This document shows positions 1-7,656 of a stretch of 43,621 nucleotides of DNA, piece by piece (the stretch's first letter is position 1; the number at the start of each line of letters is the position of its first letter). The translations under genes were made by a program, and so were the position numbers. Below the pieces are notes generated by a model. That model did not search any database. It was given only the letters and a program-made list of their open reading frames with translations, and was not told the DNA's origin. The stretch spans positions 1 through 43,621 of the forward strand of contig NZ_CANKYW010000013.1 in the NCBI RefSeq assembly GCF_947488135.1. The letters run 5' to 3'. The DNA is from an uncultured Marivita sp. GTDB taxonomy: Bacteria > Pseudomonadota > Alphaproteobacteria > Rhodobacterales > Rhodobacteraceae.

Positions 1-530
1 GAAAACCTGTGCGAGCTCATCGAAATGGACCGTCAACACGCACGTTGACCTCGCTGTGGCCTACGCCGGATGCTTACCTACGACATTCGGGCTGCCGCCT
101 AAAACGGCGCAGTCAGGATACCGGCAGGACTGAGAGGACGAAGGACAAATTAAGGAACACGACGATCATGAGATCGGCAGCGGACAAACCAGTGGGACCC
201 GCGCCTCGCATCTCCATAAGGGCCCGCCGCGCGTGTTGCGGCACTTCAGAGGCCGGACACATGACTGCACCCGATCAAGCGTTCCAAAGCTTAGAAATCA
301 CTAACAGTAAACGGGGCATCCACACACGTTTTATGTTGAGTGAGCGAATTTTTGACCGTCACATTAGCGCGATGCAGTGTCATCTCAAGTGAGCGTGCCA
401 CGGAAGTTGATCTGTTATAAAATCGAAGAGCCCAACACCAAGTCAGACTCCCCGAGGTTGCGAGTTTAGGAGCAAGATCGGACCCAAAGCAGCCTTATAA
501 GGCAACCTGGTTAGGCTACAGATCCGCACG
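1..530. other. 530-base stretch without a recognisable gene
   Basis: No reading frame here resembles a known protein. A 127-codon open frame from position 9 has biased, Arg/Thr-rich composition and no family resemblance, so I do not call it. The only structure I noticed is a perfect 12-base palindrome (GCCTTATAAGGC) at 492-503, just past the stop of the neighbouring PRC-barrel gene. It is too short and lacks the T-run of a normal terminator. Confidence 0.5.
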
Positions 531-827
531 TTAGTGGTTATGCATCGGAAGGTCTTGTAGTTGGTCCTTCGTCATAGACGTGGTTGCGTGAACTTTGCCA
601 CTCTCGTCCCGCATGAAGTTCAAGCTCGAAACCGGCAGTGAAACCGGTTTGGCGCCGATACCGAGGAACCCACCGACATCAACAACGGCTTGGGCATTCT
701 GGCCTGCACCGTGGAAATGCGACACGTCCCCGATATGATTGTCGTCAGGGCCGTAGACGTTTGCACCATCGACGGTCTCGGAGGTCAGTTCGTCCGGGCG
801 AAGGGGTGTATGTTTGGAATGGTCCAT
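531..827 (-). CDS. PRC-barrel domain protein
   Basis: A 98-residue soluble protein. Residues about 15-75 (TVDGANVYGPDDNHIGDVSHF, then a hydrophobic VVDVGGFLGIGAKPVSLPVSSL) match the PRC-barrel pattern, a small beta-barrel found in RimM, photosynthetic reaction-centre H subunits and many stand-alone alphaproteobacterial stress proteins. The stand-alone form has no settled biochemical role. It begins with a His-containing MDHSKHTPL leader and ends PMHNH. It is transcribed apart from the YihY gene upstream, from which it is separated by 169 bases holding a GGAAC-N17-GGTT promoter. That promoter and the stress-protein neighbourhood suggest membership of the general stress regulon (inference). Confidence 0.85.
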   Translation of the reverse strand: MDHSKHTPLRPDELTSETVDGANVYGPDDNHIGDVSHFHGAGQNAQAVVDVGGFLGIGAKPVSLPVSSLNFMRDESGKVHATTSMTKDQLQDLPMHNH

Positions 828-866
828 GATAGCATCATCTCTGCTGAAGTTTTCTACTGTTAGACT

Positions 867-892
867 AACCTATTCGACGGCATCACAGTTCC
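867..892 (-). promoter_or_regulatory. Putative sigma-EcfG-type promoter of the PRC-barrel gene
   Basis: On the minus strand the sequence reads GGAAC, 17 bases, then GGTT, with the -10 element 40 bases from the PRC-barrel start codon. Alphaproteobacterial EcfG promoters are GGAAC-N16/17-CGTT, so one -10 base differs. The same GGAAC-N16-GGTT arrangement precedes the next stress operon, which makes chance less likely. Confidence 0.5.
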
Positions 893-996
893 GGTCACGA
901 GGTCCGGCAAGCGGTGATCCGCGCATTGATTGGTAGTCACGTCGTCGATTGCGAAAATGCGCTATATATATTCACAATATTCTAGTTCTTTGCCGA

Positions 997-1947
997 TCAT
1001 AACACGTCCTTCGCATCACCCAGATTGTCCGCTTTCTCAGCTCCCCGTGTTCCCATCGGTTCGTCAGGTCCCACGGTCGTGTCGGCGGACGTTTGTGCTT
1101 CCATCTCGGCGTTGAGCTCCGCCCCAAGTAGAACGATGAAAGCGGAAATCCACAGCCACATGAGCAGGATGATTACCCCGGCCATGCTGCCGAACGACTC
1201 GTTGTAGCTGCCGAAATTGCTGACGTAGATCGAGAAGCCGACGGATGCGACAATCCAAATGACGCAGGCCGCGATCGCACCCGATGACAACCACTGCCAC
1301 TCGGCGTTATCCCGTGCTGGTCCATACCGATAGAGCACGGCCAGACCGAACACGGTCATTAGTGCCAATATCACCCATCGCGACAGGGATAGGACTGTTT
1401 CCAGCCAACCCGGAAGCGCCATCAGGTTGATCGCGGTTGGAACCGCAAGTGCAGCGAGAAGACCCAAGACCAGCCCAACGATTAGGAATACGGTAAGTCC
1501 GAGCGTCCAAAGGGTTTTCTTGATAATACCGCGTGTCTCTTCTTCGTCATACGCAACATTCAGGCCCTCCATCAGACTGCTCATGCCCTTTGACGCGGAA
1601 TAGATGGCCAGCAGCAGACCGATGACAAATGCGATGCCGAGGCCCACCTGTTCCGAACCTGCGACAGCGACTGCCTGATCAAGAATGATTTGCGCTGCCT
1701 CTTCCGGGATCATCTCGGTCAATGCCTCAAGCTGTGCCGTCACCTCCGCGGGTTCCAGAACCAGCCCGCCAAGCGCCATTAGCGCCGTGATGGCTGGGAA
1801 GATTGCCAGAAGTGCATAGAATGCCACCCCCGCGGCGATCAGCCCGACGTGATCGGAGGCCAACTCATCCTTCACACGCAGGATGATGTCTTTCCACCCT
1901 TTTGCCGGAATTTCCTTGGGTGTTTCGGCGTTCCTGCCACGGTTCAT
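997..1947 (-). CDS. YihY/virulence factor BrkB family membrane protein
   Basis: This 316-residue integral membrane protein has the YihY/BrkB signature region (residues about 20-280): HVGLIAAGVAFYALLAIFPAI near the N-terminus and several later helices, with about six membrane segments in all. The family was once called ribonuclease BN in error; its function is unproven, with transport or envelope roles proposed. The C-terminal 35 residues are charged and probably cytoplasmic. An AAGGAG-like ribosome site lies just before the ATG. It follows the DUF3618 gene after a 69-base gap that contains a hairpin, so it may be partly uncoupled from the upstream operon. Confidence 0.9.
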   Translation of the reverse strand: MNRGRNAETPKEIPAKGWKDIILRVKDELASDHVGLIAAGVAFYALLAIFPAITALMALGGLVLEPAEVTAQLEALTEMIPEEAAQIILDQAVAVAGSEQVGLGIAFVIGLLLAIYSASKGMSSLMEGLNVAYDEEETRGIIKKTLWTLGLTVFLIVGLVLGLLAALAVPTAINLMALPGWLETVLSLSRWVILALMTVFGLAVLYRYGPARDNAEWQWLSSGAIAACVIWIVASVGFSIYVSNFGSYNESFGSMAGVIILLMWLWISAFIVLLGAELNAEMEAQTSADTTVGPDEPMGTRGAEKADNLGDAKDVL

Positions 1948-1969
1948 CTGTTCGCTCCTTGAGATGAAG

Positions 1970-1994
1970 CAGCCCGCACGATTAGCGCGGGCTG
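1970..1994 (-). terminator. Hairpin between the DUF3618 and YihY genes
   Basis: CAGCCCGC and GCGGGCTG form a perfect 8-bp stem with a 9-base loop between the stop of the DUF3618 gene and the start of the YihY gene. There is no strong U-run after it, so it may be an attenuator or an mRNA-stabilising stem and not a full terminator. Confidence 0.45.
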
Positions 1995-2016
1995 TTAGAT
2001 TCAGTTCACATCACGC

Positions 2017-3234
2017 TTACGATTTCTTCACATCGCCCACGTTCTGTTTCTTGTCTTCGGATTCCGCAGCGTCGACAGTCCGTTTTCCTGAAAATTTGGC
2101 TTTATCAGCGACCGCTTGAGCCGCCGTTTCTGCCGGTGCCGCATCATCAGCATCCTTTTTGGCTTCGCTGACGATGCTCTTCGCTTCGTCCGTGGCGGCT
2201 TTCGCGACCTTCCCAAGCTTTTGCTTCTCTTCCTGGAAAATTCGTTCCGCCTCGTCCATGAGTTGGTCGCTTGTTTCGCCGAGATACTGATCTTCGACCC
2301 GGCTGCGCGGCAGCGCCGCTCCTAATGCAGCACCAAGGGCCACTGCGAGCGCACCGGCGATCAGGGGCTGCTCCTCGAATATGTCAACAGTATGCTCACG
2401 GCCTTGGCGGGCATAGGACGCCGCAGCATCGCGCGCCTCCAAGGCTCTCTCCCGCGCGGCAATTACGCGGTTGCGTGCCTCCTCGGTGAAGTTTTCGGTA
2501 CCTTCTGCCAAGCGTTCGCGCAACGCCGTCGCCCGCTCGGAGGCAGACGTTGCGAGGTCCTCAGCGCTGCCAGCGACGCTCTCGCCCGCGCCGATCACCG
2601 CATCTGCGGCAACTTTGGCGGTATCGGCTATCTTCGAACCTGCTTTGCGTGCCGTATGTCCGGCCGTTGATGCTGCCTGTTTCACGCCACCGCCCGCACT
2701 GGACGCAGCACTGCTCTCCTCTGACCCGACAGCGCCTTCGCCATCGTCGCCGTCTGACCGCGCCCAGCTTGGCACGTCACGGCGATAGCGATAGCCGCCG
2801 ATAGGCTCATTCCGAGCGAGACCCGGTTGTGGGCCAAGCTTGCGTTGGTGGGAGGTGCGAGAAGCGGTGTCGTCCGGCAAGCCTGTTCGGCTGTCGCGTC
2901 CATCATTCAAACGCCTGTCTCGCGCATACCTGTCATAGTCACGATTATCAATGGCGTCACGACGATAGCGGTCACGGTCACCGGGTCTGTCGCCCATCAT
3001 CAACCATGCAAGTCCGACGCCGGTCAGGGCCAGCGCGACCGGATTGCGCTTGACAGCCTCGGACACGGATCGTCCGATATCGCCACCATGTTCACGAAAC
3101 TGGTCTGAAACTTGCCTTGCGACATGCTCGACCGAAAACCTGTCCTGAAGATCGTCCAGGGTGTCCGTCAAACCGGCCCGTTCACGTTCAATCTCGCGTT
3201 CGATCTCTTCAGGGCTGCGTGTATCATTTGTCAT
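2017..3234 (-). CDS. DUF3618 domain-containing stress protein
   Basis: A 405-residue protein. Residues 1-50 (RSPEEIEREIERERAGLTDT...) are the DUF3618 domain, an amphipathic N-terminal segment common in alphaproteobacterial envelope-stress proteins. A hydrophobic stretch follows at about 65-82 (NPVALALTGVGLAWLMM). The middle is an Arg/Asp-rich linker and then a long Ala/Lys/Glu-rich region (about 180-280) that looks helical and LEA-like. A second Gly/Ala-rich hydrophobic segment lies near 283-302 (QPLIAGALAVALGAALGAAL). No enzymatic motif is visible. Its start codon overlaps the end of the holin-like gene by 11 bases, so the two are probably translationally coupled. The name describes the domain only. 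Confidence 0.85.
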   Translation of the reverse strand: MTNDTRSPEEIEREIERERAGLTDTLDDLQDRFSVEHVARQVSDQFREHGGDIGRSVSEAVKRNPVALALTGVGLAWLMMGDRPGDRDRYRRDAIDNRDYDRYARDRRLNDGRDSRTGLPDDTASRTSHQRKLGPQPGLARNEPIGGYRYRRDVPSWARSDGDDGEGAVGSEESSAASSAGGGVKQAASTAGHTARKAGSKIADTAKVAADAVIGAGESVAGSAEDLATSASERATALRERLAEGTENFTEEARNRVIAARERALEARDAAASYARQGREHTVDIFEEQPLIAGALAVALGAALGAALPRSRVEDQYLGETSDQLMDEAERIFQEEKQKLGKVAKAATDEAKSIVSEAKKDADDAAPAETAAQAVADKAKFSGKRTVDAAESEDKKQNVGDVKKS

Positions 3235-3622
3235 CGTAAACCTCCTTCACGGCCTGCGCATCGCGCTTTACGTTTTTCGCGGTCCGCGACGGTGCAAGAC
3301 TGCTGAGTTTCAGATCGTTCGTGCCTTTGTTGAGCATCACGTAAGCGATGATTGCAAAGATCACGCCTACGATCAGCGCCGACCAGCCGGCAGGGATCCC
3401 TGCCTCTGTCAGCGCAGCGACAAGCGCCGCTGACAGGACATTGAGAGCGGTCAGAGCAACCACGATCGCTCCGACAATCATGCCGATGGCGACACCGGCA
3501 CTCTTGAGATTCTCGTTCACTTCGGCCCGAGCCAGATCAACTTCGCTACGCACAAGGGAGCTGACGTGCGTCAGTGCATCGCTGAGTAGTCCCCCGGTGG
3601 TTTTATTTGGATCGGTGGTCAT
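3224..3622 (-). CDS. Phage holin family (holin-X / DUF1469-like) membrane protein
   Basis: A 132-residue protein with an N-terminal amphipathic region (LLSDALTHVSSLVRSEVDLARAEV) followed by two membrane helices (about residues 42-68 and 78-98, the second being WSALIVGVIFAIIAYVMLN). This is the arrangement of the 'putative actinobacterial holin-X' family. In alphaproteobacteria it is nearly always paired with DUF3618 proteins, as here, and is probably not a lysis protein. It overlaps both neighbours: 4 bases with the upstream gene and 11 with the downstream one. Confidence 0.85.
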   Translation of the reverse strand: MTTDPNKTTGGLLSDALTHVSSLVRSEVDLARAEVNENLKSAGVAIGMIVGAIVVALTALNVLSAALVAALTEAGIPAGWSALIVGVIFAIIAYVMLNKGTNDLKLSSLAPSRTAKNVKRDAQAVKEVYDDK

Positions 3623-4182
3623 ATCTTGCTCCCTTCTTGAGAGGTTTTGATCGCAGAACTCGCTACGCCGCCTGCACCCGAGAAGTCGGAACGGTCAGCA
3701 GGAACTGGGCGTTCCATAGAACGATCAGGATCGCCGTAGGTCGGTTGGTGCGATGTCGAATGGCTGGATGCCTTTGCAAAACGGGTCGCTGCAAAGCCGA
3801 TCAGCGCGGCACTACCGAGAAAAACCATGGGATTGCGTCTCGCGAAATCACTCACCGCTCCCACCATCTCGCCCAGGTCCTTGTCGCGCACGGCATCTGA
3901 CGCATCCGCCAGACCCTCCGCAATCTGGCTGAACGTGCGCTCTTGCGGTGAACCGCTGCGCATCTCCTCCGCCGCGGTCCGCAAAGCTGACGCGACACTT
4001 TTTACCTCGTCTGCCGCAGCGTCTTTGGCTTGGCCCGCATAGTTGCCAGCTTCGGTCGTGACTGTGTCGGCAATACCTTGGGCCTGGTTTTTCGCCTGGT
4101 TCGATACGGAGGCGGCGGCCTCTTTTGCCTTTTCACCGAGAGGCTTGTTTTCGGTCGATTGGCCTTTGTCAGTATTCGTCAT
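3619..4182 (-). CDS. LEA-like / nutrient-deprivation-induced protein, hypothetical
   Basis: A 187-residue protein. The first 95 residues are rich in Ala, Lys, Gln, Asp and Glu with repeated 11-residue-like periods (KAKEAAASVSNQAKNQAQG, YAGQAKDAAADEVKS), typical of LEA-like helical stress proteins. A short hydrophobic stretch at about 114-132 (NPMVFLGSAALIGFAATRF) resembles the C-terminal anchor of YqjD/ElaB-type proteins. The tail is disordered and polar. An ATGA overlap joins it to the holin-like gene, and the 22-residue peptide gene ends 14 bases upstream. I infer a membrane-associated stress protein; the exact function is unknown. Confidence 0.75.
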   Translation of the reverse strand: MTNTDKGQSTENKPLGEKAKEAAASVSNQAKNQAQGIADTVTTEAGNYAGQAKDAAADEVKSVASALRTAAEEMRSGSPQERTFSQIAEGLADASDAVRDKDLGEMVGAVSDFARRNPMVFLGSAALIGFAATRFAKASSHSTSHQPTYGDPDRSMERPVPADRSDFSGAGGVASSAIKTSQEGSKI

Positions 4183-4196
4183 GTTATTCTCCCTGC

Positions 4197-4265
4197 TTAG
4201 AAGATGAGATTGAGAACGGCGAGAACGACCACGATCAGGCCGATGAGATAGAAGATGCCGTGCAT
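4197..4265 (-). CDS. 22-residue membrane peptide MHGIFYLIGLIVVVLAVLNL...
   Basis: A very short gene (22 codons plus TAA) with a clear AGGAG ribosome site 8 bases before its ATG. The peptide is one hydrophobic helix beginning MHGIFYLIGLIVVVLAVL and ending NLIF. Similar single-helix peptides starting MHGIFYLIG occur beside alphaproteobacterial stress genes and usually go unannotated (from memory of the family, not checked). It is the first gene of the LEA-like/holin/DUF3618 operon, 44 bases downstream of a GGAAC-N16-GGTT promoter. I infer an inner-membrane stress micropeptide. Confidence 0.7.
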   Translation of the reverse strand: MHGIFYLIGLIVVVLAVLNLIF

Positions 4266-4308
4266 TGGGGTTTCTCCTGTTTGTTCAACTTTCTGTTATT
4301 GTAAATTT

Positions 4309-4333
4309 AACCGTCTCATTGTTCGTAAGTTCC
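4309..4333 (-). promoter_or_regulatory. Putative sigma-EcfG-type promoter of the stress operon
   Basis: The minus strand reads GGAAC, 16 bases, then GGTT. The -10 element is 44 bases before the micropeptide ATG and the -35 lies inside the last codons of the DUF2383-like gene. Spacing matches the alphaproteobacterial general-stress consensus; the -10 has GGTT in place of CGTT, as in the promoter at 867-892. Confidence 0.5.
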
Positions 4334-4723
4334 CGGGAGTTCGACGATGGTCGCTTCCAACCTATCCACGACCTCTTTCAACCAATCGTATTGATCGACA
4401 AGAAACCCGAACTTCTCATGTTCACCTGAAATCGGACGGATCGCTCTATCGTAGGCGTCGAGGATTTTGTTTTCATTCGCGACGACCTCCCCTGGGGTCG
4501 AAACATCCGTGGGTTGAGGGGCTTCAGGCGAAGCGATCTCCTCTCCTTCGCTTGCAAGAAAGTTCTCAAGTTCCTGAATGTTCTCCTCACGACGGGAGAG
4601 GATTACGCTGATAGCGTCCCCCAGTTCCGTGTCTTGCACCCGTTGATATAGAGCATCGTAAGCTCCGTTTGTCTCAAGCAGGCAGCGGTGAAGATCCACT
4701 AGGTTCTGATTTGAACTCGACAT
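4316..4723 (-). CDS. DUF2383-like four-helix-bundle stress protein
   Basis: A 135-residue all-helical protein beginning MSSSNQNLVDLHRCLLETNGAYDAL. It contains two helix pairs: residues 8-60 and 83-128, the second including EHEKFGFLVDQYDWLKEVVDRL. This resembles the PA2169/DUF2383 ferritin-like group, but the metal ligands of ferritins are not obvious. It sits between YciE and the LEA-like operon, like many small ferritin-like stress proteins. Its own promoter was not identified; a strong hairpin separates it from the upstream yciE gene. Assignment to DUF2383 is by overall pattern only. Confidence 0.6.
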   Translation of the reverse strand: MSSSNQNLVDLHRCLLETNGAYDALYQRVQDTELGDAISVILSRREENIQELENFLASEGEEIASPEAPQPTDVSTPGEVVANENKILDAYDRAIRPISGEHEKFGFLVDQYDWLKEVVDRLEATIVELPGTYEQ

Positions 4724-4758
4724 TTGTTCGCGCTCCGTAGAATTCTTTTAGTGAATCA

Positions 4759-4782
4759 GTGGGGCGGTGGAATTCGCCCCAC
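4759..4782 (-). terminator. Strong GC hairpin downstream of yciE
   Basis: GTGGGGCG and CGCCCCAC form a perfect 8-bp stem with an 8-base loop. It lies 14 bases past the yciE-like stop codon and before the DUF2383-like gene. No U-tract follows, so the efficiency of termination is uncertain. Confidence 0.55.
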
Positions 4783-4795
4783 CAAACTCCGGCAA

Positions 4796-5284
4796 TCAAG
4801 CGTTGGCGTCGACGTTTCGGGAACGTTCAGCCAATTGGGTCATGAAATCGTCGGACCCGTAGATGTTGTCCAACGCTTCGTCGAGCTTGCGCGCCGCCTC
4901 ATCATTGCCGAGTGCCTCGGCGAATGCCTTGGCCGTGCCGAACCCGGCGATGCCGTAATGGCACATGCGCTGGTATTGCGCGATGATCGCCACGTCGAGC
5001 GCGGCATCGCTCATGTCACTGTCGAGCGCGTGCTTCCTGGCCTCCTTCACGAGCCCTTCCATACCCTTGCAATGCTCTTTCTTCACATCGGCACCGGTGT
5101 CCTCGAGCACGGATTTCAGAAGGCGGGTATGCTGGTCGATCCCATCCTTGGCCGAACTCAACCGGTCGGCCAGCTTGCTGTCGGACGCCTTGTCGGCCAT
5201 CGCCGACACCACCTTCGACATCTGGTCGTTTGCGGACCAGAGATCCTGTAGTTCATCGATATAAAGGTCTTTCAACGTTGTCAT
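4796..5284 (-). CDS. YciE/DUF892 ferritin-like protein
   Basis: A 162-residue protein whose start (TLKDLYIDELQDLWSANDQM) is the classic DUF892/YciE opening. It continues as a helical bundle with the family's conserved Glu/His positions (IDELQDL, DQHTRLLKSVLE, IIAQYQRMCHYGI). YciE proteins are ferritin-like, and their metal-binding role is inferred from structure. Length is normal. AAAGGAG precedes the ATG, and the stop codon of the upstream glycosyltransferase gene is only one base away. It could therefore be the last gene of the glycan operon as well as a stress gene. Confidence 0.9.
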   Translation of the reverse strand: MTTLKDLYIDELQDLWSANDQMSKVVSAMADKASDSKLADRLSSAKDGIDQHTRLLKSVLEDTGADVKKEHCKGMEGLVKEARKHALDSDMSDAALDVAIIAQYQRMCHYGIAGFGTAKAFAEALGNDEAARKLDEALDNIYGSDDFMTQLAERSRNVDANA

Positions 5285-5285
5285 C

Positions 5286-6392
5286 TTATGCTCCTTTCAC
5301 GGTCGGCAGTGCCGACGCATTGGTTTGAGTGGGTGAGGGCAGACGATCCACAGGGACCGGACAGGCCCGCATGCCGGGGCCAGCGGGGACATTTGCTGAC
5401 CCCTTGCCCGGCAGCAGCGTGTCAAGGTGGGAACATGGCATCGTTGCTGCCGAAGCTATCGAGGCGGATATCAGCCGCTCCGAATTCCTGAACTTCTCCA
5501 GTATTTCAATATGCTGCGGGAGATCCCGCACATGCAGGCGGAAGCGGGCGGGCACCTGCGGCGGCCAGGGGCCCAGCGTCTTGCCGCTGGCCTGCCTGAC
5601 CAGCCAGTCCGCCGGCGGCAGGCAATCGTCGATCAGGTAATCCAGGTCCCCGATCCGCGCCTTGAGCGCGTCGGACATGCCCCCCGCCGCGCGTCCGATC
5701 AGGCGGCACGAGGCCTGCACCGTCACATCGTCGGCGTGACGGACCCGGCAACCCGCCGCGCGGAGCGCGCGAACGATCCGGCGGTCTTCGCCGCAACGAA
5801 CGGGCGCGAACCCGCCTCCTGCCAGATAGGCCGCGCGTGTGAACCCGAGGCTCGCCCCCGCCGCTTCGCCGTGGGTGTAGCCGATATCCGCACTTCCGGG
5901 CGCCTGGCGGGCGTAGATGTCCTGCACCAGGGCCCTATAGATGCCTTCCAGTTCGGCGAGGTGGGGGTCCATGCCATCGAGGATATCTGCCTCGCCCGCG
6001 ATCAGATCGACCTTGCCGCAGACAGCGTCCGCCGTCTTCAGGTGGGCAAGGTTCTGCGCGATCCAATCCGGGGCGACGATGCAATCGGCGTCGGTGGTCA
6101 AAAGGTAGCGAAGCGCGGGCATGGTCTGCAGGGCGTGATCGCATCCGATCCGCCGGGCGGTGCCGACACCCTCCCGTGAAGGCAGTGTCCGTTCCAGCAC
6201 CGTCAGGTCAAGGTCATGCCGCGCGGCGATGTCGTGGGCCACGCTGCCGGTGCGGTCGGTGGTGTTGTTGAGCACCAGGATCACCACCGCGTTGCCTTGC
6301 CCAGCCAAGGCAGTGAGACAGGCACCGATCCGGGCTTCCTCGTTGCGGGCCGGGATGACGATGGCGGTGTCTTTTGCGGCGGGGCGGGTCAT
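5286..6392 (-). CDS. Family 2 glycosyltransferase (soluble, GT-A fold)
   Basis: A 368-residue protein starting at the ATG that overlaps the previous stop (ATGA). The longer frame upstream is rejected because it would overlap the methyltransferase gene by about 60 bases. Residues about 8-30 (TAIVIPARNEEARIGACLTAL) are the nucleotide-binding strand-helix of GT2 enzymes, and LLTTDADCIVAPDWI supplies the DxD-type metal site. There are no clear membrane helices, so it should be cytoplasmic. The C-terminal 100 residues are less conserved. It is the last gene of a seven-gene overlapping unit; donor and acceptor are unknown. Confidence 0.85.
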   Translation of the reverse strand: MTRPAAKDTAIVIPARNEEARIGACLTALAGQGNAVVILVLNNTTDRTGSVAHDIAARHDLDLTVLERTLPSREGVGTARRIGCDHALQTMPALRYLLTTDADCIVAPDWIAQNLAHLKTADAVCGKVDLIAGEADILDGMDPHLAELEGIYRALVQDIYARQAPGSADIGYTHGEAAGASLGFTRAAYLAGGGFAPVRCGEDRRIVRALRAAGCRVRHADDVTVQASCRLIGRAAGGMSDALKARIGDLDYLIDDCLPPADWLVRQASGKTLGPWPPQVPARFRLHVRDLPQHIEILEKFRNSERLISASIASAATMPCSHLDTLLPGKGSANVPAGPGMRACPVPVDRLPSPTQTNASALPTVKGA

Positions 6393-6955
6393 GTCGTGCC
6401 CTTCAACAGTCCGCGGTCGATGCGATACCCGTCGGTCTGCGCCACGCAATCGAACTCATGGGTGTCCAGCGCCGCCGTGAAGATCGCCAGCGCTTCTTCG
6501 CCCTGCAAATCATGGTCGGTTTCGCCAAGCCAACTCACGCAGAGCACCTCCGCCTTCGGCCAGGCGCTAGCGATATCCAATGCCAGTTTGCGCAAGCTGC
6601 CCTCATCGAGGAAATAGAGGATCTCGGACAGGATCAGCAGGTCGAAATCGCCCCTTGGCAGCGGACAGGGGTAAAAGTCGTGGATGAAGGTGGCATCCGG
6701 CACGGCACGGCGCGCTGCCTCGATCGCAATGGCCACCGCATCCATGCCGGTATAGCGGTCACAGATGTCCACCAGATGCTGTGCAAGCTGCCCGTTGCCG
6801 CAGCCCAGCTCGAAGGCCGAGGCGTAGCGGGGCCGCGTCAGCGCCGCCCGCGTCGCGGCGAACTTGGCCTGTTCGTAACCACTGTGCTCGAAATCCCAAG
6901 GGTCCGAGGTGTCGGCATAAAGCGCGTGCAGGTGATCGCGGCCCACACCCATCAC
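6389..6955 (-). CDS. NodS-like SAM-dependent methyltransferase
   Basis: A 188-residue class I methyltransferase. Motif I is FELGCGNGQLAQHL (about residues 47-60), followed by an acidic residue in YTGMDAVAIAIE and motif IV-like FDLLILSEILYFLDEG. The N-terminus (LHALYADTSDPWDFEHSGYEQAKF) matches the NodS group, whose founding member N-methylates deacetylated chitooligosaccharide in Nod-factor synthesis. In many alphaproteobacteria this domain is fused to a PIG-L deacetylase; here the two are separate but overlapping genes (ATGA), which supports consecutive steps. Actual substrate unknown. A start at the second Met is equally possible. Confidence 0.85.
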   Translation of the reverse strand: MMGVGRDHLHALYADTSDPWDFEHSGYEQAKFAATRAALTRPRYASAFELGCGNGQLAQHLVDICDRYTGMDAVAIAIEAARRAVPDATFIHDFYPCPLPRGDFDLLILSEILYFLDEGSLRKLALDIASAWPKAEVLCVSWLGETDHDLQGEEALAIFTAALDTHEFDCVAQTDGYRIDRGLLKGTT

Positions 6956-7656
6956 GGCATCCTCCAGAAGATCTCGTCTTCGGTCACGAATTTCTCGATG
7001 AACCCTGCCGGAAGAATGAAGCCCGATGGATCATCGGTGACGACCCTGCCCAGTTGGCTTCGATGCGCATGGATTGCCGCGCGTTTCCTGTCGCGCAGGT
7101 CCTCCGGGGGCACGCACACCGGGGCGTGACGGGTGGCGGTCTGGCGGAAATCGGGATCGTCCCAGCGGCACCAGACGGGATAGCTGTAGAACGCCCACTC
7201 CGGGCGGCGGCGGCGCAACGCGCCGGCGAACCGCGCCGTCGCCTGGTGGTCTTCGTGGTGATCCTCGGCAGCAGGCACGAAGACATGGCGCGCGCCATGA
7301 CCTTCGATGATCTGTTCCAGCCTGGCGGCAACCTCTGTCGCATCGGCCTGATAGAGACGGCTGTCGGCCATGCCCAGCCAGGTCAGATCGCGCGCGGAAC
7401 CGCCGAGACATTCGATGGCCGCTACCATCTCCGCACGTCGCTGGCGGGCCAGCCGCCGGGGCGTCCATTGGCGAGATCCGGGGTGGCTCGCACTGCCATC
7501 CGTCAGGCAAATGACATGCGCGCCGGCGCCTGCGAAACCTCGCACCAGAAGTGCGCCGCAGCCGAGGGATTCATCGTCGGGATGCGGGGCCAAGACGACG
7601 AGGCTTTCGCGACCCTCGAACACGTCCGGCAATAAAGGGAGGTGCGCGACATTCAT
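6952..7656 (-). CDS. PIG-L / LmbE family N-deacetylase
   Basis: A 234-residue Zn-dependent deacetylase of the LmbE fold. VVLAPHPDDESLGCGALL (about residues 19-36) carries the metal-binding HPDDE, and the later EDHHEDHQAT segment carries the third ligand histidine. Family members remove N-acetyl groups from sugars (GlcNAc-PI, mycothiol precursor, teicoplanin pseudoaglycone). I chose the ATG at 7656 because it forms an ATGA overlap with the upstream stop and starts just before the conserved domain; a much longer upstream frame is antisense noise. Next to a NodS-like methyltransferase it suggests deacetylation followed by N-methylation of an amino sugar (inference). Confidence 0.88.
   Translation of the reverse strand: MNVAHLPLLPDVFEGRESLVVLAPHPDDESLGCGALLVRGFAGAGAHVICLTDGSASHPGSRQWTPRRLARQRRAEMVAAIECLGGSARDLTWLGMADSRLYQADATEVAARLEQIIEGHGARHVFVPAAEDHHEDHQATARFAGALRRRRPEWAFYSYPVWCRWDDPDFRQTATRHAPVCVPPEDLRDRKRAAIHAHRSQLGRVVTDDPSGFILPAGFIEKFVTEDEIFWRMP

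Noticed and set aside
9-392. 127-codon open frame at the left edge
   Set aside because: No family pattern and Arg/Thr-rich composition; the start has no ribosome site.
3224-3622. Evidence for a prophage because of the holin-like gene
   Set aside because: This holin-X type pairs with DUF3618 stress proteins in alphaproteobacteria and no other phage gene is present.
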